Assembly: GCA_022601155.1 (NCBI GenBank)
Contig: JAHZJA010000255.1
Span: 1 to 46,427 of the forward strand
Length of the DNA stretch: 46,427 nt
From: Deltaproteobacteria bacterium
Lineage (GTDB): Bacteria; Myxococcota_A; Polyangia; Nannocystales; Nannocystaceae
Reading direction: 5' to 3'
The notes below the pieces were generated by a model, which searched no databases, was not told the origin of the DNA, and saw only the letters and a list, made by a program, of their open reading frames with translations. Shown here piece by piece: positions 7,101-15,689 of this stretch. Each line of letters opens with the position of its first letter. Position 1 is the first letter of the stretch. The translations under genes and the position numbers were made by a program.

Positions 7101-10100
7101 ATGCCGGGCAAGACCACCGAGGACGCGGCGCAGGGCGCCAGCGCGTCGGTGGACCCCCACGATGCGACCCAAGGTGGAGGGGGCGGCGCCGACGGTGACG
7201 AGCCGCTGGACGACGAAGACGACGACTTCGATGACCTCGACGACCTCGGCAGTTTGCTCCGCAATGTCGCGCGGGCGCCGTCGATCAAGACCCTTGGCGG
7301 CGAGGAACAGACCCTGCCCGAGGGGACGATCATCGACGAGGTGTTCCGGGTGGTGCGGGTGCTGGGCCGCGGTGGAATGGGCGTGGTGTATCTCGCCGAT
7401 CATCTGCGGCTGGATCGCCCGGTGGCGCTCAAGCTCCATGCCGCGGCCCTGGGGAGCACGGGGATGGGCCGGCTGCTTCGCGAGGCCCGGACCCTGGCCA
7501 GGCTCGTCCACGACAACGTCATCACGGTCTACGACGTGGGCACCCTGGAGGGTCAGGTCTACATCGCGATGGAGTACGTCGACGGGGGCACGATCCGCGA
7601 CTGGGTGAAGCGATCGCCTCGCACCCCCGCCCAGATCATCGATGTGTTCTTGCAAGCAGGGCGGGGGTTGGCGGCTGCCCACGCCGCGGGGCTGGTGCAT
7701 CGCGACTTCAAGCCCGACAACGTGCTGATCGGCGCCGACGGGCGGGTGCGTGTCGCGGACTTCGGTCTTGCCCGACTTGCCGACGACTCGGAGCACAGCG
7801 CGTCGGACTCCGTGGCCGAGCGGGTGTCCGAGCCGTCGATCGGAATGGTCAGCCTCACCCAACAGCGGCTGACCACGACCGGGGCGCTGGTGGGGACGCC
7901 AGCGTATATGGCCCCCGAGCAGCATGACGGAGCCCCCGCCGACGCCCGCAGCGATCAATTCGCGTTTTGCGTATCGCTGTACGAGACGCTCTTCGGCGAG
8001 CGCCCCTTCCAGGGGGAGACATGGGCGCAGCTGGTCGCGAGCATTGCCCAGAGCGACGGAATCGAGATCCCGACCGATCGCAAGGTCCCCACCCGGGTCC
8101 GTCGGGGGCTCACACGGGGGTTGGCCCACGACCCGGGGCAGCGCTACCCGTCCATGCTCGCGCTGTTGCGTGCGATCGACCGTCGAGGTCCGTCGGCGCG
8201 GCGCGGATGGTGGGCCGCGGGATTGATGGCGATCGCAGCGAGCGGCAGCGTGTGGTTCGCTGCGGTCGGCACCACGACCACCGACTGTGCATCGGGCGGT
8301 GACGAGATCGCGAAGGTCTGGGGGGACAGCCAAGGCGAGGCCCTCGAGCGGTCGTTGACGTCGAGCTCGGCTCCCGTGGGGGCAGCGGTGGGGCCGCGCG
8401 TCCGAGCACGGCTCGACGAATACGCCGAGGGCTGGGCGACGGCATATCGGGAGGCGTGCGAGGCCACGTGGCTCGCCAAGACCCAAACGGCACCGGATCT
8501 CGACCGTCGCATGGCCTGCCTCGACGGGCGGCGCAAGGAACTGGCGGCGCTGGTGAGGGTGCTGAACGAAGAGGGCGAAGGTGTGGTCTTCGAGGCCGAT
8601 GCCGCCGTGCTCTCCCTGTCACCGTTGGAGCCGTGTGCGGATGTCGATGCCCTGCGCCGGGTCGAGCCGATCGCAAAGGCCGATCTCGCCGCGGCCGGCG
8701 AAGTCGAGCGCCTGACCGCACGAGCCAAGAGTCTCAACCAGGCCGGGCGCTACGCACGTGCCCATGATCGTGCACAGCAAGCGTTGACCGACGCGCAGGC
8801 TCTGGGCTACGCGGTGCTGGAGTCTCCGGCGCAGTACTGGCTGGGTCACAGCATCTTGCGGGATGCCAAGGACGAAGCCGCGGCGGAAGCGTTCGAGCTG
8901 TCGGCTACGCGGGCCATGGAAGCGGGTGATGATCGCTTGGCGCTTCGTGCCGCGGTGGAGCTCATCTATGTGCACGGCTACCGCTTGGAGCGTGTCGATC
9001 AAGCGGAACGCTGGCTTCGCCAGGCCGATTCGCTGCTCGCTCGTGTGGGTGCCGCGCAGGTCGATGTGCTCGCGCGACGCCATCTGTACGAGGGTCTGTT
9101 TCGACGTCGTCAGGGGCGCCATGCCGACGCGCTCGTCGCCATCGACCGGGCGTTGACGCTCCTGGACACCGAGCCCGACTCCGTTGGGTTGCGCAGGGCT
9201 CGACACAGCGCCCTGGGGGCCAAGGCCGTCACGTTGTCGCAGCAGGGCAAGCACGCGCTGGCCGTGGCGACCCACGCGGAAGCGCTCGCGTTGGCCGAGG
9301 CACTGTTCGGTCCGGACCATCCCCTGGTCGCGGTGGAGCTCAACAACGCTGGTGCGGCGCGGCTCCAGATCGGTGAGCTCGAGGCAGCGGAGCTGATGCT
9401 GCTGCGTGGACTGCAGATCCGGGAGGCCAACTTCGGGCCGGGTCATCGCAGTGTGATCGAGACGACGATCAACCTCGGACACGTCCTGCGGGAATCGCAG
9501 CGGTACGACGAAGCGGCCACGCTGCTCGAGCAGGTGCAGCCCTACGTCCACGACGTTCCGGCGCGCGTAGGGGTGACCGTGCGTGCGTCGTTGGCCGGCG
9601 TGGAGCTGCTGCGAGGAGACTACGCGCGAGCCGAGGCGCTGTTTCAGGCCGCGTTGGCGCTCGGTCTGGAGGAGTGGGATCCCGACCAGCCCAACATCCT
9701 CAACGTGAGGAGCAATCTGATCGCGCTGTACAATCGACAGGAGAGCTGGTCCGACGCCGAGGCTGCCGCCAAGGAGGCGCTCGCGATCATCGAGGCCTCG
9801 GAGCACGAGGGGCTCGGAGCCGCCGCCGCCTACATCGGCCTCGAGCTGGGTACCGCGCTCACCGGTCAGCAACGCTGCGCCGAGGCGAGGCCGGCGTTTA
9901 CCGCTGCGCTCGATCCGATGCGCCGGGCGATGGGGCGGACGCATCCTCACAACCAGGCGCTGCTCCACGGCCTGGCCAACTGTTGGTTCGAAGAGGGCCA
10001 CCCCGAACAGGCCGAAGAGGTACTTCGCCAGGCGCTACCGCTGCTGTCACAGGTGACCGGTGAGGAAAGGGCCTCGTCACACTTTCTCCTGGCTCGGATC

Positions 10101-10226
10101 CTGTGGGCGCGAGGGTCCCGAGACGAAGCCAGACGGCTCGCCGAGCAGGCTGAGGCCGAATACGCGGAGATCGCGTCCGACTCGAACGCCGAGGTCGTGG
10201 CGTGGCTCGCCCAACACCCGGTCTGA
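7101..10226 (+). CDS. Membrane-anchored Ser/Thr protein kinase with periplasmic TPR array
   Basis: This 1041-residue Hanks-type kinase starts with a 75-residue acidic tail (a DDEDDDFDD run near 37-48). The kinase domain (~82-355) has a glycine loop GRGGMG (89-94), K111, HRDFKPDN (200-207), DFG (220-222) and APE (271-273). One membrane helix at ~370-390 places the rest outside the cytoplasm: a Cys-containing segment (~395-530), then roughly ten TPR-like repeats to the C-terminus, with GPDHPLVAVELNNAG and GPGHRSVIETTINLG as recognisable units. The ATG at 7101 follows a divergent 129-base gap and precedes the acidic tail; earlier in-frame sequence is antisense to the ABC ATPase. The sigma factor follows 54 bases later, so the kinase may feed into its control. 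Substrates are unknown. Confidence 0.93.
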   Translation: MPGKTTEDAAQGASASVDPHDATQGGGGGADGDEPLDDEDDDFDDLDDLGSLLRNVARAPSIKTLGGEEQTLPEGTIIDEVFRVVRVLGRGGMGVVYLADHLRLDRPVALKLHAAALGSTGMGRLLREARTLARLVHDNVITVYDVGTLEGQVYIAMEYVDGGTIRDWVKRSPRTPAQIIDVFLQAGRGLAAAHAAGLVHRDFKPDNVLIGADGRVRVADFGLARLADDSEHSASDSVAERVSEPSIGMVSLTQQRLTTTGALVGTPAYMAPEQHDGAPADARSDQFAFCVSLYETLFGERPFQGETWAQLVASIAQSDGIEIPTDRKVPTRVRRGLTRGLAHDPGQRYPSMLALLRAIDRRGPSARRGWWAAGLMAIAASGSVWFAAVGTTTTDCASGGDEIAKVWGDSQGEALERSLTSSSAPVGAAVGPRVRARLDEYAEGWATAYREACEATWLAKTQTAPDLDRRMACLDGRRKELAALVRVLNEEGEGVVFEADAAVLSLSPLEPCADVDALRRVEPIAKADLAAAGEVERLTARAKSLNQAGRYARAHDRAQQALTDAQALGYAVLESPAQYWLGHSILRDAKDEAAAEAFELSATRAMEAGDDRLALRAAVELIYVHGYRLERVDQAERWLRQADSLLARVGAAQVDVLARRHLYEGLFRRRQGRHADALVAIDRALTLLDTEPDSVGLRRARHSALGAKAVTLSQQGKHALAVATHAEALALAEALFGPDHPLVAVELNNAGAARLQIGELEAAELMLLRGLQIREANFGPGHRSVIETTINLGHVLRESQRYDEAATLLEQVQPYVHDVPARVGVTVRASLAGVELLRGDYARAEALFQAALALGLEEWDPDQPNILNVRSNLIALYNRQESWSDAEAAAKEALAIIEASEHEGLGAAAAYIGLELGTALTGQQRCAEARPAFTAALDPMRRAMGRTHPHNQALLHGLANCWFEEGHPEQAEEVLRQALPLLSQVTGEERASSHFLLARILWARGSRDEARRLAEQAEAEYAEIASDSNAEVVAWLAQHPV

Positions 10227-10280
10227 CCGGCCGAGATTGTTTGTAATGACCGCCGGCTTGAGGCAACGAAGCTCAGACGG

Positions 10281-10943
10281 ATGCCTCGTTCACCCTCGCA
10301 GCCCGCGTTGTCGCGTCCCATCGACCTCGCACAGCGCCGTGCCGCTCGGCGGGGCGAGGCGCCGATGTCCGCACCCACCGCCACTGAGGCGCTCGTCATG
10401 CGGGCACAGCGCGGTGACCTCGGCGCGTGGTCGGAGCTGTATCAGCGGTACTTCGATCCCCTGTTTCGGCACACCTGCTACCTCACCGGGGATCCGCCCT
10501 TGGCGGAGGACTTGGTCCAGGAGGCGTTTGCCCGCGCGATGACCAGCGTGGCCAACTACGACGGGCGGGCGAGCTTTGCCACGTGGTTGCGAGCGATTGC
10601 TCTCAACGTCGTGCGGATGCACTGGCGCCGGTCCAAGACCACCGATCGCATCGTCGGTGATTTCGAGCAGATGCAACATCTCGCTCCACCCAAGGGGCTG
10701 CCCGATCAGCTCCACGCCCAAGACCAGCGCATGCGGGCGGTCTACGAGATCCTGGCCACGATGCCGGACCACCTCCGCGAGGCGTTCGTGCTGCGCGAGC
10801 TCGAAGGACTGCCGACCCGCGAGGCGGCGGAGCAACTGGGGATCTCGGCCGGCAATCTGGCTGTCCGCGCCACACGGGCCCGGCAACGCATTCGCGACGA
10901 GCTCGTTCGCCGCGGGTGGTTGGGCGAGGAGACCCGGACGTGA
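10281..10943 (+). CDS. ECF-type RNA polymerase sigma factor
   Basis: This 220-residue sigma-70 family protein has only regions 2 and 4. Region 2 spans ~38-115 (RGDLGAWSELYQRYFDPLFR, DLVQEAFARA, ATWLRAIALN) and region 4 spans ~155-205 (LREAFVLRELEGLPTREAAE, then NLAVRATRARQRIRDEL as the recognition helix area). It would direct RNA polymerase to a small regulon. The next gene starts at a GTG overlapping this stop codon by 4 bases and encodes a single-pass membrane protein, the usual place for an anti-sigma factor. A later start at position 10365 (MSAPTATEAL) is equally possible, because the first 28 residues match no domain. Confidence 0.93.
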   Translation: MPRSPSQPALSRPIDLAQRRAARRGEAPMSAPTATEALVMRAQRGDLGAWSELYQRYFDPLFRHTCYLTGDPPLAEDLVQEAFARAMTSVANYDGRASFATWLRAIALNVVRMHWRRSKTTDRIVGDFEQMQHLAPPKGLPDQLHAQDQRMRAVYEILATMPDHLREAFVLRELEGLPTREAAEQLGISAGNLAVRATRARQRIRDELVRRGWLGEETRT

Positions 10944-11920
10944 ACACGGCCGAAGCATGGGTGGACGACGCCCGAGCGGCGCTGGACCGGCACATCGTGG
11001 CGGCCAAGGCTCAGCCGGATTTCCTCGACGTGGTCACCCGGGCTCACGCGCTCGACCCCGAGGCCGTGTCGAGCCAGATGGTCGACGATGCCGATGCGCT
11101 GGCGTTGGCACGGGACACCGACGAAGAGCCTGCGGGGAACGACCCGGTGCAGGCCGATCTCGACCAGTGGCTGGGTGATGTCCGGGCTGCCGTCGATCGC
11201 AGGGTCGAGGCGCGACGCCAAGGCCCTGCTCCAGCATTGGTCGTGCCCGCCCGAGACCGCCGCGCGTGGTGGTGGGTGGGTGGCGCTGTCGCAGCCGCGC
11301 TGCTACTGGCGGTGGGAGTGGGACCCTTGATGCGTGCCGTCGACCGCGGTGGCGACACGACCCCGGGGCAGGCACTGCACTCGAGCGAGCCGATGTCGAC
11401 GACCGGAGCGTATGAGCCGATCGAGCAGACTTCGCCGCGCATGGAGACGCAGCCCACCGAGGTTCGCAAGGCGGTGATTCGACCCGAGGCCGTACCCGAG
11501 CTGGAGGTGGAACCCGAGCCCGAGCCCGAGCCCAAGCGTGCCGTGTCTCGACGTGACCGTCTGGCGGCGCTGGCCGATCGAGCGCAGGCTCATTGGCAGG
11601 CGGGGCGCCGAGATGAAGCGGGTCGGCTGTTCTCCAAGATCGTGGCCGAGGGGGGTCGTAGCCGAGCGGCCGAGATGGCGTTCGCCGATCTGTTCACCCT
11701 GGCGCATCAGGCCCGAGACACCGCCGCGCAGCGCAGCTGGTGGAAGCGATATCTGCGACGGTTTGCGCGTGGTCGGTTTGCCGACGATGCGCGTGCGGGG
11801 CTGTGCCGTACCGTCGCGTCGGCCAAGCGTGCCGCGTGTTGGTCGGAGTATCTGCGGGACTTCCCGCGTGGCTCTTTCCGGGCCGAGGCTCGGGCGGTGA
11901 CGGGAGACCCCACCCCATGA
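10940..11920 (+). CDS. Single-pass membrane protein, candidate anti-sigma factor with TPR-like C-terminus
   Basis: This 326-residue protein starts at GTG 10940, overlapping the sigma-factor stop (GTGA). A cytoplasmic part of ~108 residues, a single membrane helix (~109-131, after RDRRAWWWVGG), a Pro/Glu-rich stalk with EPEPEPEP and a helical repeat region (~210-326) are visible. The C-terminal repeats YLRRFARGRF and YLRDFPRGSF resemble YbgF/TolA-type TPR units. The cytoplasmic part lacks the HxxxCxxC zinc motif of common anti-sigma domains. The role as an anti-sigma factor therefore rests on topology and coupling, not on sequence similarity. A stress signal sensed outside the membrane could release the sigma factor. 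Confidence 0.8.
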   Translation: MNTAEAWVDDARAALDRHIVAAKAQPDFLDVVTRAHALDPEAVSSQMVDDADALALARDTDEEPAGNDPVQADLDQWLGDVRAAVDRRVEARRQGPAPALVVPARDRRAWWWVGGAVAAALLLAVGVGPLMRAVDRGGDTTPGQALHSSEPMSTTGAYEPIEQTSPRMETQPTEVRKAVIRPEAVPELEVEPEPEPEPKRAVSRRDRLAALADRAQAHWQAGRRDEAGRLFSKIVAEGGRSRAAEMAFADLFTLAHQARDTAAQRSWWKRYLRRFARGRFADDARAGLCRTVASAKRAACWSEYLRDFPRGSFRAEARAVTGDPTP

Positions 11921-12246
11921 TCTCGCGTTGGTCTTGTGTTGGATTGTTGGCCCTGCTGGTGGCGTGCTCGGTGCGTGAGCATGTGATCGAGGTCGGGGAG
12001 ACGGGCGAGGATCACGAGACCGAGGAGGACGAGAGCAACGGGCCTCCTCCGGGAGACGACGACTCGATGCCCCCGCCCGGAGGCGATCGGGGCGAAGGGG
12101 AGACCGAGGCCGGAACGACGAGCGACGCCGACGCAACCGATGGTGACCAACCGTGCGAGACCGACGAGTGCACGACCGGTGACATCGAGCCGACCGATGA
12201 TGATGATGGAGTCGGACGATCCGACACTGACACCGACTCGGACTGA
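11917..12246 (+). CDS. Small acidic lipoprotein
   Basis: This 109-residue protein has an N-terminal signal MISRWSCVGLLALLVACS and a lipobox around LLVAC, so it is predicted to be lipidated. The rest is low-complexity Asp/Glu/Thr/Pro sequence ending in DTDTDSD, with two cysteines in CETDECTTGD. Its ATG overlaps the stop of the preceding gene (ATGA), so it is the third coupled gene after the sigma factor. Function is unknown; such tails in myxobacterial lipoproteins often act as disordered spacers or bind cations. Confidence 0.8.
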   Translation: MISRWSCVGLLALLVACSVREHVIEVGETGEDHETEEDESNGPPPGDDDSMPPPGGDRGEGETEAGTTSDADATDGDQPCETDECTTGDIEPTDDDDGVGRSDTDTDSD

Positions 12247-12366
12247 TCGCGTTCGGTTCTTCTTCTGGCATCCCCGCGATGGTGCGTAACGAACGGGGAC
12301 CTCGAGCAACAAGGGTGATGAAGACGGCGACCCGAGGTTGCCACTGCCCAAGAGACGAACGAACCC

Positions 12367-12852
12367 ATGCTCGATATCACCAAACTCATTCGTAAGTTCA
12401 ATGTCCTGCTCAGCGCCAGCGCCCTTGCAACCCTTGGTCTGTCCGGTTGCGATCTCAATGTGAACAACCCCGGCGAGGGCGAGGTGTCCGAGCAAAACGG
12501 CATGGACGAGGACGGGGCCGAGGGTGAGGGTGAGGATGAGGACGAGGGAGAGTGCGTCTGCGAGGATGAGGACGAAGACGGCGAAGACGACGATGGCGAC
12601 GCCGACGATGAGGACGACGGCGAAGGAGACGCGGGCGTCGACGATGAGGATGACGAGGACGCCGACGATGAGGATGACGACGGTGAGGATGACGACGACG
12701 ACGGCTGCGGCTGCGATGACGGCGAAGATGATGACGGCGAAGATGATGACGACGATGACGAGGACACCGACGGCGAGGACACCGACGACGGTGACGGCGA
12801 CACCGAGGGCGAGGACGGCGAGACCGACGAGGATCCCGCTGGCGAAGGCTGA
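12367..12852 (+). CDS. Extremely acidic Asp/Glu-repeat lipoprotein
   Basis: This 161-residue protein begins with a signal peptide (KLIRKFNVLLSASALATLGLSGC) and a lipobox at LSGC, with lipidated C28. From ~residue 40 onward it is almost wholly Asp, Glu and Gly, built from GAT/GAC/GAG codon runs, and it contains two short cysteine pairs (ECVCED and GCGCDD). The charge suggests cation (Ca2+) binding or a surface polyelectrolyte, but no folded domain is evident. It lies 120 bases after the previous lipoprotein and is followed by a strong terminator-like hairpin. Confidence 0.8.
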   Translation: MLDITKLIRKFNVLLSASALATLGLSGCDLNVNNPGEGEVSEQNGMDEDGAEGEGEDEDEGECVCEDEDEDGEDDDGDADDEDDGEGDAGVDDEDDEDADDEDDDGEDDDDDGCGCDDGEDDDGEDDDDDDEDTDGEDTDDGDGDTEGEDGETDEDPAGEG

Positions 12853-12885
12853 GCCCCACCGCTGCCACCTCTAGGCCCTTCCACC

Positions 12886-12918
12886 GAACGAGCCCGGGCC
12901 ACGAGCCTGGGCTCGTTC
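12886..12918. terminator. Hairpin terminator after the acidic lipoprotein gene
   Basis: A 13-base arm GAACGAGCCCGGG (12886-12898) pairs with CCTGGGCTCGTTC (12906-12918) across a 7-base loop, with one G-T wobble. It begins 34 bases after the stop codon at 12852. The T-tract is weak (TTCCCGTCGT), as is common in high-GC genomes. Confidence 0.65.
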
Positions 12919-12973
12919 CCGTCGTGGGCCTGCTGACCCCATCCCCGACCATCTCGCGCTACTCTTCGCTTCG

Positions 12974-14113
12974 TTGACCGTGCTGACGCTCTTGCTTGCG
13001 ATCGTGGCTGTGGCCCCTGAGCCCGAGCCCGCACCGACGTCCGCTCCGGTCGACGCGCAGCCGGACGACCGTGGCATCACTCTCGACCGCGGCTACCTCC
13101 GTGTCATGGGTGTCGACCGCTCGGCGCTGGTCGATGCTCTGTCGCCCCGTGTGCCTCACCTCGACTTCGAGCAGTTCGAGGCCGCGGCCGATGTGCGAGA
13201 GGAGGGCTTGGCGGCATTCGTGGAGCTACGCCCCGAGCCGCAGGGCGTCGATGCCCAGCGCAGCGGCTTCGTGCTGACCATCGTCGTCTCCGACGGTCGC
13301 GCCTTCGATCGCCAGATCGAGACCGATCCCGACGAAGAAGAGACCACACGGGTGCTCGCGAGCACCGTGGCCAACCTGCTCATCGCGATCGAAGCGGGGA
13401 CGATCGAGGCCGATCGTGGGGATGTGCCCCTGCCAATCGTGGCGGCGCCCGTATGCCCGACCTGCGAGTGTCCGGCACCGGTGACCTGCCCCGTCGTCGA
13501 ACCCACCCCGCCGAAGAAGGCCCCGCCTGCGCCCATTCCCCCGGCGATCCAACTCGGTCCGGTGGTGATCCCGACGATGACGGTGGGACTGGGGGCGCCG
13601 ATCGAGGCCGATCGTTTCGCAGGGGCGGGCGCCACCGTGGGTCTCCATGCCCGGCTGAGGCGCGGTGCGTTCTTCGGAGTCGAGGTACGCACGATCGGCC
13701 GAGGCGAGGCGTTGGGCACCCAGCTCGTTCGGTTTCGGGGCGCGGTGGGAGCGGGCTACCGCCTGCGCCGGGGCGCATGGTCGTTGGGCGCTTCGCTGTG
13801 GGGGACGGTCGAACCCTGGCGGATCCGCGGTGCCCCCATCGACCCGCCCCCGGCTCCGATGTGGGGCCTGGCCGCCCGAATACAGCCTGCGCTCGTGCAC
13901 AACGCACGGGGCGGTCGTCCCTTGGCGCTGACCATCGGGCCGACGTTCGAGTTGGGGATGAGCGGCATGCTGGACGGACAGGGAGCCCAGGTCGGCTTGG
14001 TGAGCTCGACGTTCGATGGACGAGAGTTCACGCGGATGCGGGTCGGTGGGCTGGAGTTTTCGACCGGTCTGTCGGCGACGCTGTGGTTCGGGCTTCCGCG
14101 TCCGTCGCGGTGA
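12974..14113 (+). CDS. Secreted protein with Cys-Pro linker and predicted outer-membrane beta-barrel
   Basis: This protein of about 379 residues starts at TTG 12974 (GTG 12980 is the alternative) with a hydrophobic signal (LTLLLAIVAVAP). Residues ~30-155 form a mixed alpha/beta domain. A Cys/Pro-rich linker follows (CPTCECPAPVTCP, ~160-172). The C-terminal ~190 residues contain alternating hydrophobic strands (VGLHARLRRG, FRGAVGAGYRL, WSLGASLWGTVE, LEFSTGLSATLWFGL) and end in a short basic tail. The strand pattern and the aromatic near the end suggest an outer-membrane barrel. Similar small-domain-plus-barrel proteins follow sigma/anti-sigma modules in myxobacteria, but I cannot name a function. 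A hairpin separates it from the upstream gene. Confidence 0.78.
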   Translation: MTVLTLLLAIVAVAPEPEPAPTSAPVDAQPDDRGITLDRGYLRVMGVDRSALVDALSPRVPHLDFEQFEAAADVREEGLAAFVELRPEPQGVDAQRSGFVLTIVVSDGRAFDRQIETDPDEEETTRVLASTVANLLIAIEAGTIEADRGDVPLPIVAAPVCPTCECPAPVTCPVVEPTPPKKAPPAPIPPAIQLGPVVIPTMTVGLGAPIEADRFAGAGATVGLHARLRRGAFFGVEVRTIGRGEALGTQLVRFRGAVGAGYRLRRGAWSLGASLWGTVEPWRIRGAPIDPPPAPMWGLAARIQPALVHNARGGRPLALTIGPTFELGMSGMLDGQGAQVGLVSSTFDGREFTRMRVGGLEFSTGLSATLWFGLPRPSR

Positions 14114-14115
14114 GT

Positions 14116-14135
14116 CGATCACGACGTCGTGATCG
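14116..14135. terminator. Perfect 20-base palindrome between convergent genes
   Basis: CGATCACGACGTCGTGATCG reads identically on both strands, starting 2 bases after the stop at 14113. It lies in the 79-base gap between two convergent genes. It could act as a bidirectional terminator or a dimeric protein-binding site; having no loop, it would not form an ideal RNA hairpin. Confidence 0.45.
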
Positions 14136-14192
14136 GCGACCAAGCCCAAGCGCACCGAGGCGCTGCCGCTGTCGGTGGTAGGCCGGCTCGGG

Positions 14193-15689
14193 TCAGCGGC
14201 GGCCGGAACGTCCGGGGGCCTCGAGCCCGAGCACCAGCGCCACGGCGTCCTCGCCCCGACGGTGCAGGAGCAGCCGATCGGGGGCCAGGGGCGCAGGCTC
14301 GATCGACAGCCGTCCTTCGATGCGCGCCCGTTCGCGAAGCTGCTCGCGGTCGAACACCTCGATCGCTTCGCCGTCGTGCGTGAGGATGTGGCCTGCGGTC
14401 ACGGTGTGGGCCCGCAGGGCGGTGAACGGCAGCTGTCGGGTGAGGCGGCCCTCGTCGTCCACTTCGCGAAGATCTCGGCCGATCAACACGAAGCCCCCGG
14501 CGGGGTCGCGCCAGATCTCTTCGTCGCGTCCGGCGAGCACCCGACCGGTGATGGCACCACGGGCGGGATCGATGAGGGCGTAGATCCTGCGGTTGCCCGT
14601 CGCGTGGGCGTGGCGGATGGGCGCGTCGGCGAGCAGAGGAATCTGTCTTCGCGGCAGTCGCAGGCCCCACGCAACGTTGCCCGTCGCAGTGGAGTAGGCG
14701 CTCAGGCGCCACCGACCACCATGGTGGCGGGCGACGACCATCAGCTCGCCCATCGCGTGGGCCTCGAGGCGACCGACGCCCAGTGGTCGTGTCCATCGCA
14801 GCTGACCGGTGTCGCACTCGTGCAGGTGCAGCTGGGGCGCATCGGCGTCGAGGACCCAGCACGCCCCGTCGTCGGTCATCCCCGCGCTGGGCTCGTCCGC
14901 GGGCATTGGTTGCGCCCACTGGCGCTCACCCGTGGTGGCGTCCAGGCCGATGAGCGAGGGCATCGAGCCCGCCGGCCGCCCAGTCTCGTCGGTCCGCGGA
15001 ACGTTGGCGATGATGGCAATCGTATCGAGGTGGCGGCCGAGCAGCGAGGGCTCGGGGCTGCACTGGGTGTCGTGCTCCGAGGGATCGTCGGAGTCGATCG
15101 ACAGCCGGATCTCGGTCGACTCGAAGTACTGACCACGCGGCGCCCCGTTGTCGCAGTCGAACGCTTGGATGCCGCACGGTCCCACCCACGCGCACGCGTC
15201 GCGACGGTGCTCCATGGTGTGGGAGTAGGGCGGCCGGCCGTCGATCGGGGCGGGGTGTTGGCCGAGCACGCGTCCCCGCGCACCCTCCACCACCAGGGCG
15301 CGGTCGAAGTCGTGAACCACGACACGGTCGTCCAGGCCATGCAATCGGGCTCCCGCACGAACCGGCAGCTCGATGCGCCACCGCGGCTCGCCATCGCGCC
15401 AGCCGATCGCACCCATGTGTTCACCATCGGGCTCGAGCACCACGAGGTTGCCCTGGGTCACGACGGCCGCCGTCGCTGCCCCGGCCCAGGCGACCGTGAT
15501 CCCCGAGCCAGGATCGGTGAGCACGCGGGGTGGATCCCGTGGCGTGGCCGGTGGCGTTGGCGGTGCGGCAGGCTCGGGTGTGACCTCGGGCTCGACGCGG
15601 GGGGCGGGCTCGGGCGCGGGCACCGGTCGTGCCGCGCCTCCCGTGGTGCAGGCCGCGAGTGCGACCAAGCCCAGCCCCTGAAGTCTCAT
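14193..15689 (-). CDS. PQQ-type beta-propeller lipoprotein
   Basis: This 498-residue protein has an N-terminal signal MRLQGLGLVALAACT with a lipobox at LAAC (C14), a Pro/Glu spacer (~20-55), then repeated beta-propeller blades of the PQQ/BamB type. Recognisable blades include IGLDATTGERQWAQPMP, HECDTGQLRWTRPLG, AYSTATGNVAWGLRLP and DDEGRLTRQLPF. Such propellers act as protein-protein scaffolds on the membrane; a quinoprotein enzyme role is not supported by any catalytic residues I can see. Its ATG overlaps the stop of the FG-GAP lipoprotein gene by 4 bases, so the two are co-translated and may work together. Confidence 0.82.
   Translation of the reverse strand: MRLQGLGLVALAACTTGGAARPVPAPEPAPRVEPEVTPEPAAPPTPPATPRDPPRVLTDPGSGITVAWAGAATAAVVTQGNLVVLEPDGEHMGAIGWRDGEPRWRIELPVRAGARLHGLDDRVVVHDFDRALVVEGARGRVLGQHPAPIDGRPPYSHTMEHRRDACAWVGPCGIQAFDCDNGAPRGQYFESTEIRLSIDSDDPSEHDTQCSPEPSLLGRHLDTIAIIANVPRTDETGRPAGSMPSLIGLDATTGERQWAQPMPADEPSAGMTDDGACWVLDADAPQLHLHECDTGQLRWTRPLGVGRLEAHAMGELMVVARHHGGRWRLSAYSTATGNVAWGLRLPRRQIPLLADAPIRHAHATGNRRIYALIDPARGAITGRVLAGRDEEIWRDPAGGFVLIGRDLREVDDEGRLTRQLPFTALRAHTVTAGHILTHDGEAIEVFDREQLRERARIEGRLSIEPAPLAPDRLLLHRRGEDAVALVLGLEAPGRSGRR

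Noticed and set aside
6972-8486. Upstream extension of the ABC ATPase frame
   Set aside because: It is antisense to the kinase domain and has no domain of its own; the ATPase starts properly at 6971.
8619-10001. 460-residue minus-strand open frame inside the kinase/TPR gene
   Set aside because: High-GC genes leave long open antisense frames. This one lies wholly within the TPR array of the real gene and has no recognisable domain.
12012-13034. Ser-rich minus-strand open frame across the acidic lipoproteins
   Set aside because: Long serine runs are the mirror image of GAC/GAG codon runs in the real acidic lipoprotein genes.
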